From Hyphomicrobiales bacterium (lineage in GTDB: Bacteria > Pseudomonadota > Alphaproteobacteria > Rhizobiales > Rhizobiaceae), in the NCBI GenBank assembly GCA_900465675.1, contig UBJR01000004.1, forward strand, positions 226,630 through 290,629: a stretch of DNA of 64,000 nt, in the 5' to 3' direction. The translations under genes were made by a program, and so were the position numbers. The notes below the pieces were generated by a model. It made no database searches. It was not told the origin of the DNA and worked only from the letters and a program-made list of their open reading frames with translations. How positions within the stretch are numbered: position 1 is the first letter of the stretch; each line of letters opens with the position of its first letter. This document shows, in pieces, positions 9,853 to 18,403 of this stretch.

Positions 9853-10204
9853 ATCCTGCCGCAATGCCTGTCCCCAACAACATCCGGACCTTGTCCGGTG
9901 AAAAAACCGTTTTGCTCCATCCGACGAGCACAATGCAGGGAGGCCCTTGTCACCGGCATATGGCCGGAGAACAGGCGTCTCCCATCAACAGAAATCTGTT
10001 TCGGAAAAGAGATGGATACCGGATCGAGCCGGTACGGCGGGACGGCGTCATGCCTGGTGGGAACGAGCAACATTTCCCATTCCGACGTGTATCGCAATGT
10101 TTATGGTTAATTCCTTGCTTGAAGGTTAATGCGGATTTTAATCAGCCAAGCTTTTAAAAGCATTCCTGAGCCTACAAACGAAATAGTCCCAAGGAGTTGC
10201 AGGC
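9853..10204. promoter_or_regulatory. Upstream region of the che operon
   Basis: A non-coding spacer between icpA (leftward) and the first tiny rightward ORF. It must carry the che operon promoter, but I could not pick convincing -35/-10 boxes. The visible structure is a direct repeat GGTTAA at 10105-10110 and 10124-10129 (19-bp period), with a TTAATC at 10138-10143. The short palindrome around 9956-9970 (CCGGCATATGGCCGG) is also notable. ORFs drawn through this stretch have no ribosome site or recognisable sequence. Confidence 0.45.
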
Positions 10205-10249
10205 ATGCTACAAGTCCTGCGCAAGCTTTGTGTTATATCCCACCCTTAA
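10205..10249 (+). other. Possible 14-codon ORF with a strong ribosome-binding site
   Basis: AAGGAG lies 9-10 nt before an ATG that opens a 14-residue frame (MLQVLRKLCVISHP). It sits 31 bp before the 37-codon membrane ORF at 10281. It might be a leader peptide or simply chance; there is no visible terminator or antiterminator pair to support attenuation. Confidence 0.25.
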
Positions 10250-10280
10250 GACATGACATGATGTCGTTAAGGATAGAGCA

Positions 10281-10394
10281 ATGATTGTTCTCGGACTGGG
10301 ATCCTGCCTCATCGCAATCGCTACGCTGGCCGCCGTTGCCCTGCTCGATCAAATCGAAGCACGCCGCGGCTCAAGCGATCTGCGCGTTCTCTGA
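10281..10394 (+). CDS. Tiny single-span membrane protein (37 aa), unknown
   Basis: A 37-codon frame starting ATG with AAGGA 7 nt upstream. The first ~22 residues form one hydrophobic helix (MIVLGLGSCLIAIATLAAVA), followed by a charged tail (DQIEARRGSSDLRVL). Such one-span proteins are common in rhizobia but this one is not recognised. It is isolated, about 100 bp before the GT39 gene. The frame is short enough that chance remains possible. Confidence 0.4.
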   Translation: MIVLGLGSCLIAIATLAAVALLDQIEARRGSSDLRVL

Positions 10395-10495
10395 AAAGCC
10401 TTTCGCTGCGGCATAGTGCGGCTTTCTGAGCTGCCCTTGTTGGCAGCCCTGCCCGGCTGATGTATGGCAGGCGCCTTAACCAGCGGAAGTACCAT

Positions 10496-11926
10496 ATGTC
10501 AGCCAGAACCGGCCTTTTCATCATTCTTGCCGTCACCTTGTGGCGCATCGTGACGTTGCATTTCGACACGACGGATTTCTTCGTCGACGAGGCGCAATAC
10601 TGGTTCTGGTCGCAAAATCTCGATTTCGGTTACTACTCGAAGCCGCCAATGATCGCCTGGTTCATCCGCGCCTTCACTGCTCTCGGCGGGTCGAGCGATA
10701 TCTTCTGGGTGCGTGTCGGCGGCCCGATCGTGCATGCGGCAACCGCCGTTTTGCTGATGAAGCTTGCCAAGCACTTCGTGGGGCCCGAGATCGAAGGCTG
10801 GACGGGCGCGATCTATGTGACGATGCCTGCGGTGGCGCTGTCGTCCGTGTTCTTCTCCACCGACGTCGTGCTGCTGTTCTTCATGACGATCGGCCTCTTG
10901 GCCTATGCGGGCCTGACGAAAAAGCCGTCGGTCGGCCTGGCGCTTTTGATGGGGGCGGCGTTCGGATGCTCGTTCCTATCCAAATACGCGATCCTTTTCG
11001 TCGTTCCCGGCGGGCTCATCGCCCTGCTTTTCGTGCCGGCCGCGCGTATCGCCTGGCGCGACTTCTTCATTTCCGTGGTGACGGCGCTTGTTTTTGCGGC
11101 GCCGAACCTCTGGTGGAACTTCACGCATGATGCGACCACCGTTCGCCACACCGAAGACATCGCCAAATGGGATCAGATGAAGCTCGACTTCGCCGGAGCC
11201 GGCGAGTTCTTCGCCGCACAATTCGGCGTCGTCGGACCGATCATCTTTTTCGCGATGCTCTGGGCGGCGTGGCGGATGATCAGAGGCAGAAGCGGCGAAA
11301 CCGAGAAACTGCTCATCTGGTTCTCGCTGCCGGTGGTCTTCCTGATCACGCTGCAGGCTTTCGTCGCCAAGGCCGAGGCGAACTGGGGCGTCACGGCCTA
11401 TGTCGCTGGCACCGTGCTTGCCGTCTCCATCCTTGCGCAGCTATGGCCGAAGGGCCTCAAGATTTCGCTCGGCATCGGCGCATTTGCGAGCATCGTCTTC
11501 CCGCTGGCGACGATCTTCGCGCATCAACTGGTGCTGCCCGGCGGCAATGAGATCATGAAACGCTATCTCGGCCGTGCCGATATCAGCCGCGAGGCCGCCG
11601 AGCTGGCGAAGCAGGCGGGCGCCGCGGCAATCGTCACCGACAACCGTGATTTCATCGCCGACATGTTCCACACGCTGCGCGCCGATCCGGTGAAGGTATA
11701 CGCCCGGCCGCCGGCCGATTTCCCGAAGAGCTACTACGAGCAGAATTTTGCCCTGCCCGCGGGATCTCAGGAGCCGGTGCTGTTCGTCAGCCGTTACGAA
11801 CTCACCTGCACCAATGGCGGCACCGCTGAGCTCGTGAAGAGCTGGCAGCCAGCCAATGGCTACTATCGCGGCAAGACTATCTATGCCTACAAGACGCCGG
11901 GCACCTGCTTTGACAAGCAATCCTAG
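10496..11926 (+). CDS. GT39-family membrane glycosyltransferase (ArnT/PMT type)
   Basis: A 476-residue polytopic inner-membrane enzyme that would transfer a sugar from a polyprenyl-phosphate donor to lipid A or another envelope acceptor. The catalytic loop of the family is clear after the first helix: FVDEAQYWFW, then GYYSKPPMIAWFIR. About ten hydrophobic segments follow, and a periplasmic C-terminal part of ~120 residues ends the protein. The start at 10496 (MSARTGLF) was chosen because GGAAG lies 7 nt upstream; an in-frame start 36 nt earlier is less likely. The sugar and acceptor cannot be told from sequence. Confidence 0.85.
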   Translation: MSARTGLFIILAVTLWRIVTLHFDTTDFFVDEAQYWFWSQNLDFGYYSKPPMIAWFIRAFTALGGSSDIFWVRVGGPIVHAATAVLLMKLAKHFVGPEIEGWTGAIYVTMPAVALSSVFFSTDVVLLFFMTIGLLAYAGLTKKPSVGLALLMGAAFGCSFLSKYAILFVVPGGLIALLFVPAARIAWRDFFISVVTALVFAAPNLWWNFTHDATTVRHTEDIAKWDQMKLDFAGAGEFFAAQFGVVGPIIFFAMLWAAWRMIRGRSGETEKLLIWFSLPVVFLITLQAFVAKAEANWGVTAYVAGTVLAVSILAQLWPKGLKISLGIGAFASIVFPLATIFAHQLVLPGGNEIMKRYLGRADISREAAELAKQAGAAAIVTDNRDFIADMFHTLRADPVKVYARPPADFPKSYYEQNFALPAGSQEPVLFVSRYELTCTNGGTAELVKSWQPANGYYRGKTIYAYKTPGTCFDKQS

Positions 11927-11934
11927 CAGATAGC

Positions 11935-12198
11935 TTAATCGGCATTTCGCGGGGGCAGGCATAGGCCGGTCCCCGCCCCCTCGACATCGACGAATTTCAC
12001 GCCGCCATCCTCGAAGGCGAGGCGCAGCTGTGCCTCGGTCGCCCTATGGATTTCGTGGTGCCGTCCCTCGTAGTCGCGTATCGTGCTGCGCGAGACCGCG
12101 GCCTTGTCTGCAAGGTCGCTCTGCGTCCAATCGAGCAGGCCACGTGCTGCGCGGCATAAAGCAGGCGTCAGAATTGTTTCTTTCGCGCCTTGACCCAT
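11935..12198 (-). CDS. XRE-family helix-turn-helix regulator
   Basis: An 87-residue DNA-binding protein consisting almost only of an XRE/Cro-type HTH: CRAARGLLDWTQSDLADKAAVSRSTIRDYEGRHHE covers the five helices (recognition helix around VSRSTIRDYE). The C-terminal DGGVKFVDVEGAG matches a tail seen in many short alphaproteobacterial XRE proteins. It is divergent from the antiporter gene, with 79 bp between start codons, so it may regulate itself and that gene. Confidence 0.8.
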   Translation of the reverse strand: MGQGAKETILTPALCRAARGLLDWTQSDLADKAAVSRSTIRDYEGRHHEIHRATEAQLRLAFEDGGVKFVDVEGAGTGLCLPPRNAD

Positions 12199-12218
12199 GA
12201 TTTTAAGTCACCCATATT
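12190..12218 (+). promoter_or_regulatory. Candidate sigma-70 promoter of the antiporter gene
   Basis: TTGACC (12190-12195) and CATATT (12213-12218) are separated by 17 bp. The -35 box overlaps the start codon of the divergent XRE gene, so the two genes could influence each other. Identified by eye only. Confidence 0.35.
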
Positions 12219-12277
12219 GGTCAACATAAGCCATATATGTCATGTTTTGAACGGGAATGCCAGATCGGGAGATTGCG

Positions 12278-14074
12278 ATGCCGCACGATACACCTTTGAT
12301 TTCGACAATTGTCGGGGGTCTCGTGCTGGCGTTTATCTTCGGCGCCATTGCCAACAGGCTGAAATTGCCGCCGCTCGTGGGTTACCTGCTCGCCGGTATC
12401 CTCGTTGGCCCGCACACGCCTGGTTATGTGGCTGACCAGAATCTTGCGCCCGAACTTGCCGAAATCGGCGTTATTCTGCTGATGTTCGGCGTCGGTCTGC
12501 ATTTCTCGCTGAAAGACCTCCTCTCCGTTCGCGGCATCGCGGTTCCCGGCGCGATCGCGCAGATCGGTTTTGCGACACTACTCGGCTGGGGTCTGGGCTG
12601 GCTGATGGGCTGGCCGACGGGCGGCAGTCTGGTCTTCGGTCTCGCTCTCTCCGTCGCCTCGACAGTCGTCCTTCTCAAAGCATTGCAGGAGCGGCGGCTC
12701 GTCGAGACGGAGCGCGGCAAGATCGCCGTCGGCTGGCTGATCGTCGAAGACCTTGCGATGGTTCTGGCGCTCGTACTCATCCCGGCTGCCGCCAGCATCG
12801 GTGGCGGCGAGCATGCGACAGTCGAGCCACTGTCCGCTGGTCTCAACCGTCTGCTTGGCCTCGATCTCGGCATTGGCGGCATCATCGGCATGACGCTGGT
12901 CAAAGTAGCGCTGTTCGTGGCGCTGATGCTGATCTTCGGACGCAAGCTCATCCCCTGGACGATGCATCGCATCGCCCACACCGGCTCGCGCGAGCTCTTC
13001 CGCCTCGGCGTTCTCGCCATCGCGCTCGGCGTGGCTTTCGGCGCCTCGAAGATGTTTGGCGTGTCGCTGGCGCTCGGCGCCTTCTTCGCCGGCATGGTTC
13101 TCGCCGAAAGCGAGCTCAGCCACCGCGCCGCCCAGGAAAGCCTGCCGCTGCGCGACGCTTTCGCGGTTCTATTCTTCGTTTCCGTCGGCATGCTGTTCGA
13201 TCCGAACATCCTGATCGAAAAGCCGCTGCCGGTTCTGGCCACCGTTTTCATCATCGTCATCGGCAAATCGGTTGCAGCATTGTTGATCGTGCTGCTGTTC
13301 CGGAAATCCGTGAGCACCGCGCTGACGATTTCCGCAAGCCTTGGTCAGATCGGCGAATTCTCCTTCATTCTGGCGGCTCTCGGCGTCGATCTCGGCCTGC
13401 TGCCGGAAGAAGGCCGCGACCTGATCCTTGCAGGTGCGATCATCTCGATCATCCTCAATCCGGCGCTTTTCTATCTCTGCGATCGCATCAAGCCGTTGCT
13501 GGAGCGGCCGAAACGCGAGGAAGCACCTGTAGAGGCCGCACCGGCCGAACCCGCCGAGCCCGAAGACGAGGTCCTTCCAACGGCACTGTCCGGCCACGCT
13601 ATCCTTGTCGGTTATGGCCGCGTCGGCAGCATCGTCGGTCAGAACCTCAAATCCTCGGGCACGCCTTTCCTTGTCATCGAGGATGCGGAAAAGCGGATCG
13701 AGGAGCTGAAGGCACAGGGCGTGGAAACCGTGATGGGCAACGCCGCCGCTCGCGAAGTGCTCGATCTAGCCAACCTGACGGGCGCTCGCAGCCTTGTCAT
13801 CGCCATTCCGAACGCCTTTGAGGCATGCCACGTCGCCGAGCTTGGCCGCGCGGTCAACCCGTCCATCCTCATCGTCGCGCGCGCCCATTCGGATGCAGAG
13901 GTCGAGGCGTTGAAGCAGTATGGCGCCGATACCGTGATCATGGGCGAACGAGAAATCGCCATGGGAATGGTTGACCGGCTGGCTCAAGTGCATCATGACA
14001 GTCCAGCCTATGAAGATGGGCCGGAGACTGATACAATTCCGCCAGCGGTCACAGAGCCGCCAGCGAAAGAATGA
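12278..14074 (+). CDS. CPA2-family cation:proton antiporter with TrkA-N domain (KefB/YbaL type)
   Basis: A 598-residue membrane protein. Residues ~5-400 form the Na/H-exchanger-type domain of 12-13 helices (KLPPLVGYLLAGILVGPHTPG; LGAFFAGMVLAESELSHR). After an acidic, Pro/Glu-rich linker comes a cytoplasmic Rossmann domain that binds NAD(H): HAILVGYGRVGSIVGQNL. It resembles YbaL/KefB, which exchange K+ or Na+ for H+, sometimes under redox control. Start 12278 has GGGAG 6 nt upstream; an ATG 21 nt earlier is an alternative. It is divergent from the XRE gene. Confidence 0.9.
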   Translation: MPHDTPLISTIVGGLVLAFIFGAIANRLKLPPLVGYLLAGILVGPHTPGYVADQNLAPELAEIGVILLMFGVGLHFSLKDLLSVRGIAVPGAIAQIGFATLLGWGLGWLMGWPTGGSLVFGLALSVASTVVLLKALQERRLVETERGKIAVGWLIVEDLAMVLALVLIPAAASIGGGEHATVEPLSAGLNRLLGLDLGIGGIIGMTLVKVALFVALMLIFGRKLIPWTMHRIAHTGSRELFRLGVLAIALGVAFGASKMFGVSLALGAFFAGMVLAESELSHRAAQESLPLRDAFAVLFFVSVGMLFDPNILIEKPLPVLATVFIIVIGKSVAALLIVLLFRKSVSTALTISASLGQIGEFSFILAALGVDLGLLPEEGRDLILAGAIISIILNPALFYLCDRIKPLLERPKREEAPVEAAPAEPAEPEDEVLPTALSGHAILVGYGRVGSIVGQNLKSSGTPFLVIEDAEKRIEELKAQGVETVMGNAAAREVLDLANLTGARSLVIAIPNAFEACHVAELGRAVNPSILIVARAHSDAEVEALKQYGADTVIMGEREIAMGMVDRLAQVHHDSPAYEDGPETDTIPPAVTEPPAKE

Positions 14075-14131
14075 CGGGTTTTTGCGCTTTTGAGCCGGTT
14101 TGAGAGCGAGATCGCAAGGAATGATGAGGGA

Positions 14132-14509
14132 ATGCCGGATGCGCGCCGCCTGAGCGCTCGCATCGCCGTTTCCCTCGTGCTTGCAATCTTTGCTTATCTT
14201 GGCCTGCTGCTTGGCGGCAACCTCATTCTCGGACCCGATTCCCAGACCAACAATGCGTTGAGTGCACCTGGGAAGGAAACGCAGCCGCTGCAGCTGACGG
14301 CGCGTGAAGCCGTTCGCGGACTGCTTGCTACCGACCGCAAGATCGCGCCGAAGCAGACGCTGCACGATTCCGATGCAGCCGCGCTGCCGCTTCTTCCGCA
14401 TCTCGAATTCGCCGAATGGCCGGCACCTGCGACTGCGGGCGTCACCGATACGGCCACCCGGCCCGCCGCCACGGCGGCCCATCAGCCTCGCGCACCGCCG
14501 CTCGCCTGA
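14132..14509 (+). CDS. Small membrane-anchored hypothetical protein
   Basis: A 125-residue protein with one N-terminal membrane helix (IAVSLVLAIFAYLGLLLGG) and a ~90-residue soluble tail rich in Ala, Pro and Thr, probably periplasmic. The tail has no recognisable domain. The ATG start at 14132 was chosen because MPDARRL begins the likely topogenic segment; a TTG start 42 nt earlier also fits. It lies between the antiporter gene and secDF in the same direction, 86 bp before secDF. Confidence 0.5.
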   Translation: MPDARRLSARIAVSLVLAIFAYLGLLLGGNLILGPDSQTNNALSAPGKETQPLQLTAREAVRGLLATDRKIAPKQTLHDSDAAALPLLPHLEFAEWPAPATAGVTDTATRPAATAAHQPRAPPLA

Positions 14510-14595
14510 TTTTCCGCGCCACTCGCGCTTCAAGAACATGCAGAGACACAGCCAGCGCCTTGCGCCGGCCTACTTTTATTCAAGGATCAGATAGA

Positions 14596-17151
14596 ATGCG
14601 CAATTCACCATGGCTGGTGTTCACCTATTCGGTGATCATCGTGCTCGGCCTCATCATCGCGCTGCCGAACGTGCTGTCGCAAAGTACCCTCAGCAAGCTG
14701 CCGGCCTGGCTGCCGCATAGCCAGGTCTCCCTCGGCCTCGACCTTCGCGGTGGCTCGCACCTCGTTCTCGAAGTCGACGAAGCCGACCTGACCAAGGAAC
14801 GGCTGCAGACCCTGCTGCAGGACGCCCGCCGCGTTCTGCGCGAGAAGAGCATCCAGACGAAGTCGATCGTTCTCAACAACAACCAGATCGTTGTCACCCC
14901 GGTTGATCCGGAACAGAGCGGCGCAGCCGTTACCCAGCTGCAGACGCTCGGCAACCCGATCAGCACAGGCCTCAGCGCCGGTCAGTCCGATCTTTCGGTC
15001 ACGACCAACGGCGGCAACGTGATCGTCGCCTTCTCGCCGGCCGGTCTCGCGAGCCATGTCGATTCCGCTGTCCAGCAGAGCCTTGAAGTCATTCGCCAGC
15101 GCGTCGACCAGGTTGGCGTGGCCGAACCGACGATCCAGCGCATCGGCGCGAACCGCGTTCTCGTGCAGCTTCCGGGCGCGCAGGATCCGTCGCGTCTGCG
15201 CCAGCTCCTCGGCTCGACTGCTAAGATGTCGTTCCACATGCTCGCCCCGAACAACCAGCCGGGTCCTGGTGTGACCATGCTGAAGGACGACAAGGGCGAG
15301 AGCTATCCGGTTCTCGACCGTGTCGAAATCTCCGGCGACCGCCTCTCGGATGCCCGTGTCGGCTTCGACCCGAACACGCATGAGCCGATCGTCAGCTTCC
15401 GCTTCGACAGCGCCGGCGCAACCCGCTTTGCCGATATCACCCGCCAGAATGTCGGCAATCCCTTCGCCATCGTTCTCGACGACAAGGTGCTGAGCGCCCC
15501 GGTCATCCGCGAACCGATCACCGGCGGCTCCGGCCAGATTTCCGGCAGCTTCTCGGCGGATACCGCAACGACGCTTGCAGCCATGCTGCGCGCCGGCGCC
15601 CTGCCCGCCAAGCTGACCGTCATCGAAGAGCGCACCGTCGGCGCCGACCTCGGCGCCGATGCGATCCGCATGGGTATCTATTCGGGCATCGTCGGCTTCG
15701 TCCTCGTCGCCCTCTTCATCTTCGTCCTCTACGGCAAGTGGGGCTTCCTCGCGAACTTCGCCCTGCTGATCCACACGATCCTGACCTTCTCGGCCCTGAC
15801 GCTGGTCGGCGCGACGCTGACACTGCCGGGTATTGCCGGTATCGTGCTCGGCATCGGTCTGGCCGTTGACGCGAACGTTCTGATCAACGAGCGCATCCGC
15901 GAAGAAACGCGCAAGGGCAAGAGCGCCTTTGCCGCTATCGACACCGGCTTCCGCCGCGCCTACTCCACGATTATCGACGGCAACATGACAGCGCTGATTG
16001 CCGCCGCCATCCTGTTCTGGTTCGGCTCCGGCCCGGTCCGCGGCTTCGCCGTTACCATGGCACTCGGCCTGATCATCTCGATGTTCACCTCGGTCGCCTT
16101 CGTTCGCGTCACGATGATCGAGATTACCCGCCGCCAGAAGCTGAAGGTTCTGAACATCAAGCCGCTGCTGCCGATGATGTTCAACCCCTATGGCCGCCAC
16201 ATCCAGTTCATGAAGGCACGCTTCTTCGGCGTCAGCGTCTCGGCGCTGCTGTCGATCGCATCCGTCATCCTCTTCATCCATCCTGGCCTCAACTACGGCG
16301 TCGACTTCCGTGGTGGTATCCAGATGTCGGTCAAGACGACCGAGGCGGCCGATCTCGGCAAGTTCCGCGAAGGTCTGAACAGCCTTGGCCTCGGCGAAGT
16401 CTCCCTGCAGTCCTATGGTGACAACAACACCATGGCCGTGCGCGCACAGCGCCAGGACGGCGGCGAAGAAGCCCAGACCGTTGCTGTCGAGAAGCTGAAG
16501 AACGAGATCGTCAAGATCGATCCGTCGGCGACGGTGACTGGCACCGACGTCATAGGCCCGAAGGTCTCTGGCGAACTCGCATGGGCCGGCATCCTGTCCG
16601 TTGTCATCGCCAGCCTGGCAATGCTCGCCTATATCTGGGCGCGCTTCGAATGGCCGTTTGCGGTCGGCGCCATCGTCACGCTCGTTCTCGACGTGACCAA
16701 GGCCATCGGCTTCTTCGCGCTGACGGGCCTGGACTTCAACCTGACCGCCATCGCCGCGATCCTGACGCTTGTCGGCTACTCGGTGAACGATAAGGTCGTC
16801 GTCTACGACCGCATGCGTGAAAACATGCGTCTCTACAAGTCGATGCCGCTGCGCGAGATCATCGACCGTTCAATCAACGAGACGCTGGCCCGAAGCCTCT
16901 ACACCAACGCGACGGCCTTCCTCGCGCTGCTGCCGATGGCAATCTGGGGCGGCAGTGCCGTCGAAAGCTTCGCGATCCCGATGGTGTTCGGCATTCTCGT
17001 TGCCGGCGCGTCGTCGATCTTCATCGCGGCGCCGATCCTGTTGTTCCTTGGCGACTGGCGCCGCCGCCACGCCAAGCCGGCAGCGGATGCCAAGCCGGAA
17101 GCCGAGATCATTCCTCCGGCACCGGCAGAGCCGCGCAAGTCGATCGGCTAA
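14596..17151 (+). CDS. secDF: Protein translocase subunit SecDF (fused)
   Basis: An 851-residue fusion of SecD and SecF, the proton-motive-force-driven helper of the Sec translocon that pulls exported proteins into the periplasm. The SecD half has one N-terminal helix, LGLDLRGGSHLVLEV, a large periplasmic P1 region and helices with VNERIREE-type loop (LINERIREETRKGK). The SecF half begins near residue 535 (GLNYGVDFRGGIQMSVK) and ends with LVGYSVNDKVVVYDR. AAGGA lies 9 nt before the ATG at 14596; upstream starts lie inside the preceding gene. A strong terminator follows at 17178. Confidence 0.96.
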   Translation: MRNSPWLVFTYSVIIVLGLIIALPNVLSQSTLSKLPAWLPHSQVSLGLDLRGGSHLVLEVDEADLTKERLQTLLQDARRVLREKSIQTKSIVLNNNQIVVTPVDPEQSGAAVTQLQTLGNPISTGLSAGQSDLSVTTNGGNVIVAFSPAGLASHVDSAVQQSLEVIRQRVDQVGVAEPTIQRIGANRVLVQLPGAQDPSRLRQLLGSTAKMSFHMLAPNNQPGPGVTMLKDDKGESYPVLDRVEISGDRLSDARVGFDPNTHEPIVSFRFDSAGATRFADITRQNVGNPFAIVLDDKVLSAPVIREPITGGSGQISGSFSADTATTLAAMLRAGALPAKLTVIEERTVGADLGADAIRMGIYSGIVGFVLVALFIFVLYGKWGFLANFALLIHTILTFSALTLVGATLTLPGIAGIVLGIGLAVDANVLINERIREETRKGKSAFAAIDTGFRRAYSTIIDGNMTALIAAAILFWFGSGPVRGFAVTMALGLIISMFTSVAFVRVTMIEITRRQKLKVLNIKPLLPMMFNPYGRHIQFMKARFFGVSVSALLSIASVILFIHPGLNYGVDFRGGIQMSVKTTEAADLGKFREGLNSLGLGEVSLQSYGDNNTMAVRAQRQDGGEEAQTVAVEKLKNEIVKIDPSATVTGTDVIGPKVSGELAWAGILSVVIASLAMLAYIWARFEWPFAVGAIVTLVLDVTKAIGFFALTGLDFNLTAIAAILTLVGYSVNDKVVVYDRMRENMRLYKSMPLREIIDRSINETLARSLYTNATAFLALLPMAIWGGSAVESFAIPMVFGILVAGASSIFIAAPILLFLGDWRRRHAKPAADAKPEAEIIPPAPAEPRKSIG

Positions 17152-17177
17152 AAACTGGTTGCTAACAAAAGCTTGAG

Positions 17178-17210
17178 GCGGGCGCCGGTTGCAGAACCGG
17201 CGCCCGCTTT
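17178..17210 (+). terminator. Rho-independent terminator after secDF
   Basis: A perfect 13-bp stem (17178-17190 with 17195-17207) rich in G+C, with a 4-base loop GCAG, is followed by TTT. It lies 26 bp after the secDF stop codon and separates it from the kinase gene. Confidence 0.75.
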
Positions 17211-17245
17211 CTATGGTGCTCCCAAGGTCGAGGGGAGATACCGCC

Positions 17246-17947
17246 ATGTCATCCAGCACGACGCCGGAAGAGACCAAAAGCACCGAGGAGCGGATCCGCC
17301 GCTTCCTGGCCGTGGCTTCTCATGACCTGCAGTCGCCGCTCCGTCACATCGCCATGTATTCGGAAATCCTGCTTGAAGATCTCGAAGGCCGGATCAGCGC
17401 CGACGAGAAGCAAAGCCTGACAACCATTCTCGAAAAGGTGCAAACGGCGCAGAAGCTGACCAAGGCGCTGATGACTTTTGCATCGGGCACCCCGCAGGCC
17501 GCACGCGAGAATGTGGATCTGACAATCGCTTCTGAGACCGCGTGGTCTGAAGCCACGGCGGAGTTTCCAGAGACCAAAGCCGTGCTGGCTCATGGCGGGC
17601 TGCCGGAACTGCGAACCGACCCCACCTTACTGACGGCCGTGCTGAAGCAGCTCTTCGTCAACGCGATTGCCCATGGCGAGCGAGAGGACCTTCGGGTGGA
17701 AGTCGGGGCTGTGCGCGATGGCGAAGAGCTTGTCATTTCCGTCGCCGATAACGGCCGGGGCATCGATCCCGCGCATCAGGCACGCATTTTCGAGGCGTTC
17801 TGGAAGCTGCCGAAATCCGGAAGAGTTCCCGGGCCGGGACTTGGCTTGACGGTTTGCCGTGAGCTGGTCGCTGCCCTTGGCGGCACGGTGACGCTTGCAG
17901 CATCATCCGCCAGCGGCAGCCGCTTCGAAGTCCGTCTGCCTGCCTGA
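17246..17947 (+). CDS. Soluble histidine kinase without a sensor domain
   Basis: A 233-residue cytoplasmic kinase made only of the phospho-transfer and ATPase domains. The phosphorylated residue is His26 in VASHDLQSPLRH. The ATP-binding boxes are QLFVNAIAHGE (N), VADNGRGIDP (G1), IFEAFWKLP (F) and GPGLGLTV (G2). GAGGGGAG lies 8 nt before the ATG at 17246. Lacking a sensor, it may act as a phospho-relay partner. It converges on the response-regulator gene at 17952, with only 4 bp between stop codons. A kinase of similar plan occurs near bacteriophytochromes, but no such photoreceptor is seen here. Confidence 0.88.
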   Translation: MSSSTTPEETKSTEERIRRFLAVASHDLQSPLRHIAMYSEILLEDLEGRISADEKQSLTTILEKVQTAQKLTKALMTFASGTPQAARENVDLTIASETAWSEATAEFPETKAVLAHGGLPELRTDPTLLTAVLKQLFVNAIAHGEREDLRVEVGAVRDGEELVISVADNGRGIDPAHQARIFEAFWKLPKSGRVPGPGLGLTVCRELVAALGGTVTLAASSASGSRFEVRLPA

Positions 17948-17951
17948 GCCG

Positions 17952-18389
17952 TCAGATCGTGTAGTCGTCCTTCCAGAAATCCGGGACGTCGTAGGTCACG
18001 TATTCGCGGATGATGTATTGCAGCGTCCGCGCATCCATCTCGTCCTTGCCAATGCGGAAATCGACACCATAATCCGGGAACTGCTGGAAATAGCCATCGG
18101 AAATATCGGTCGAGATCACGCCGATGGGGCCGGTATAGCCGATGCCGCGCAGTTCCGGCACCGTCTCGCGGAAATCGGCATTCGGGAGCAGACGGTTGTC
18201 GAGCAGGATCAGATCGTAGCGCGCAGCCTTGATCTTCTCGAGGGCGTCACCGATCGACTGGGCGTATTCGACATCGACGGCCGGCTCCGAGAGGCTGCCG
18301 ATCTTCTTCTTCAGTGAACGGAATTCAATGAACTCGTCGTCCACGAACAGGACCTTCACGGTCCGCCCGGCGCTTGTCTCGGCTGCCAT
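17952..18389 (-). CDS. Single-domain response regulator paired with a LuxR regulator
   Basis: A 145-residue receiver: VLFVDDEFIEF supplies the acidic pair, the phospho-acceptor Asp is in LILLDNRLLP and the conserved Lys in RIGKDE. There is no output domain; the C-terminus is an unusual aromatic/acidic tail (VPDFWKDDYTI). The start at 18389 has GGAGGGG at good spacing; a GTG 18 nt earlier overlaps the upstream gene. It begins 14 bp after the LuxR stop, so the two are co-transcribed, and it converges on the kinase at 17246, a likely partner. Confidence 0.85.
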   Translation of the reverse strand: MAAETSAGRTVKVLFVDDEFIEFRSLKKKIGSLSEPAVDVEYAQSIGDALEKIKAARYDLILLDNRLLPNADFRETVPELRGIGYTGPIGVISTDISDGYFQQFPDYGVDFRIGKDEMDARTLQYIIREYVTYDVPDFWKDDYTI

Positions 18390-18403
18390 ACCATCCCCTC
18401 CGG

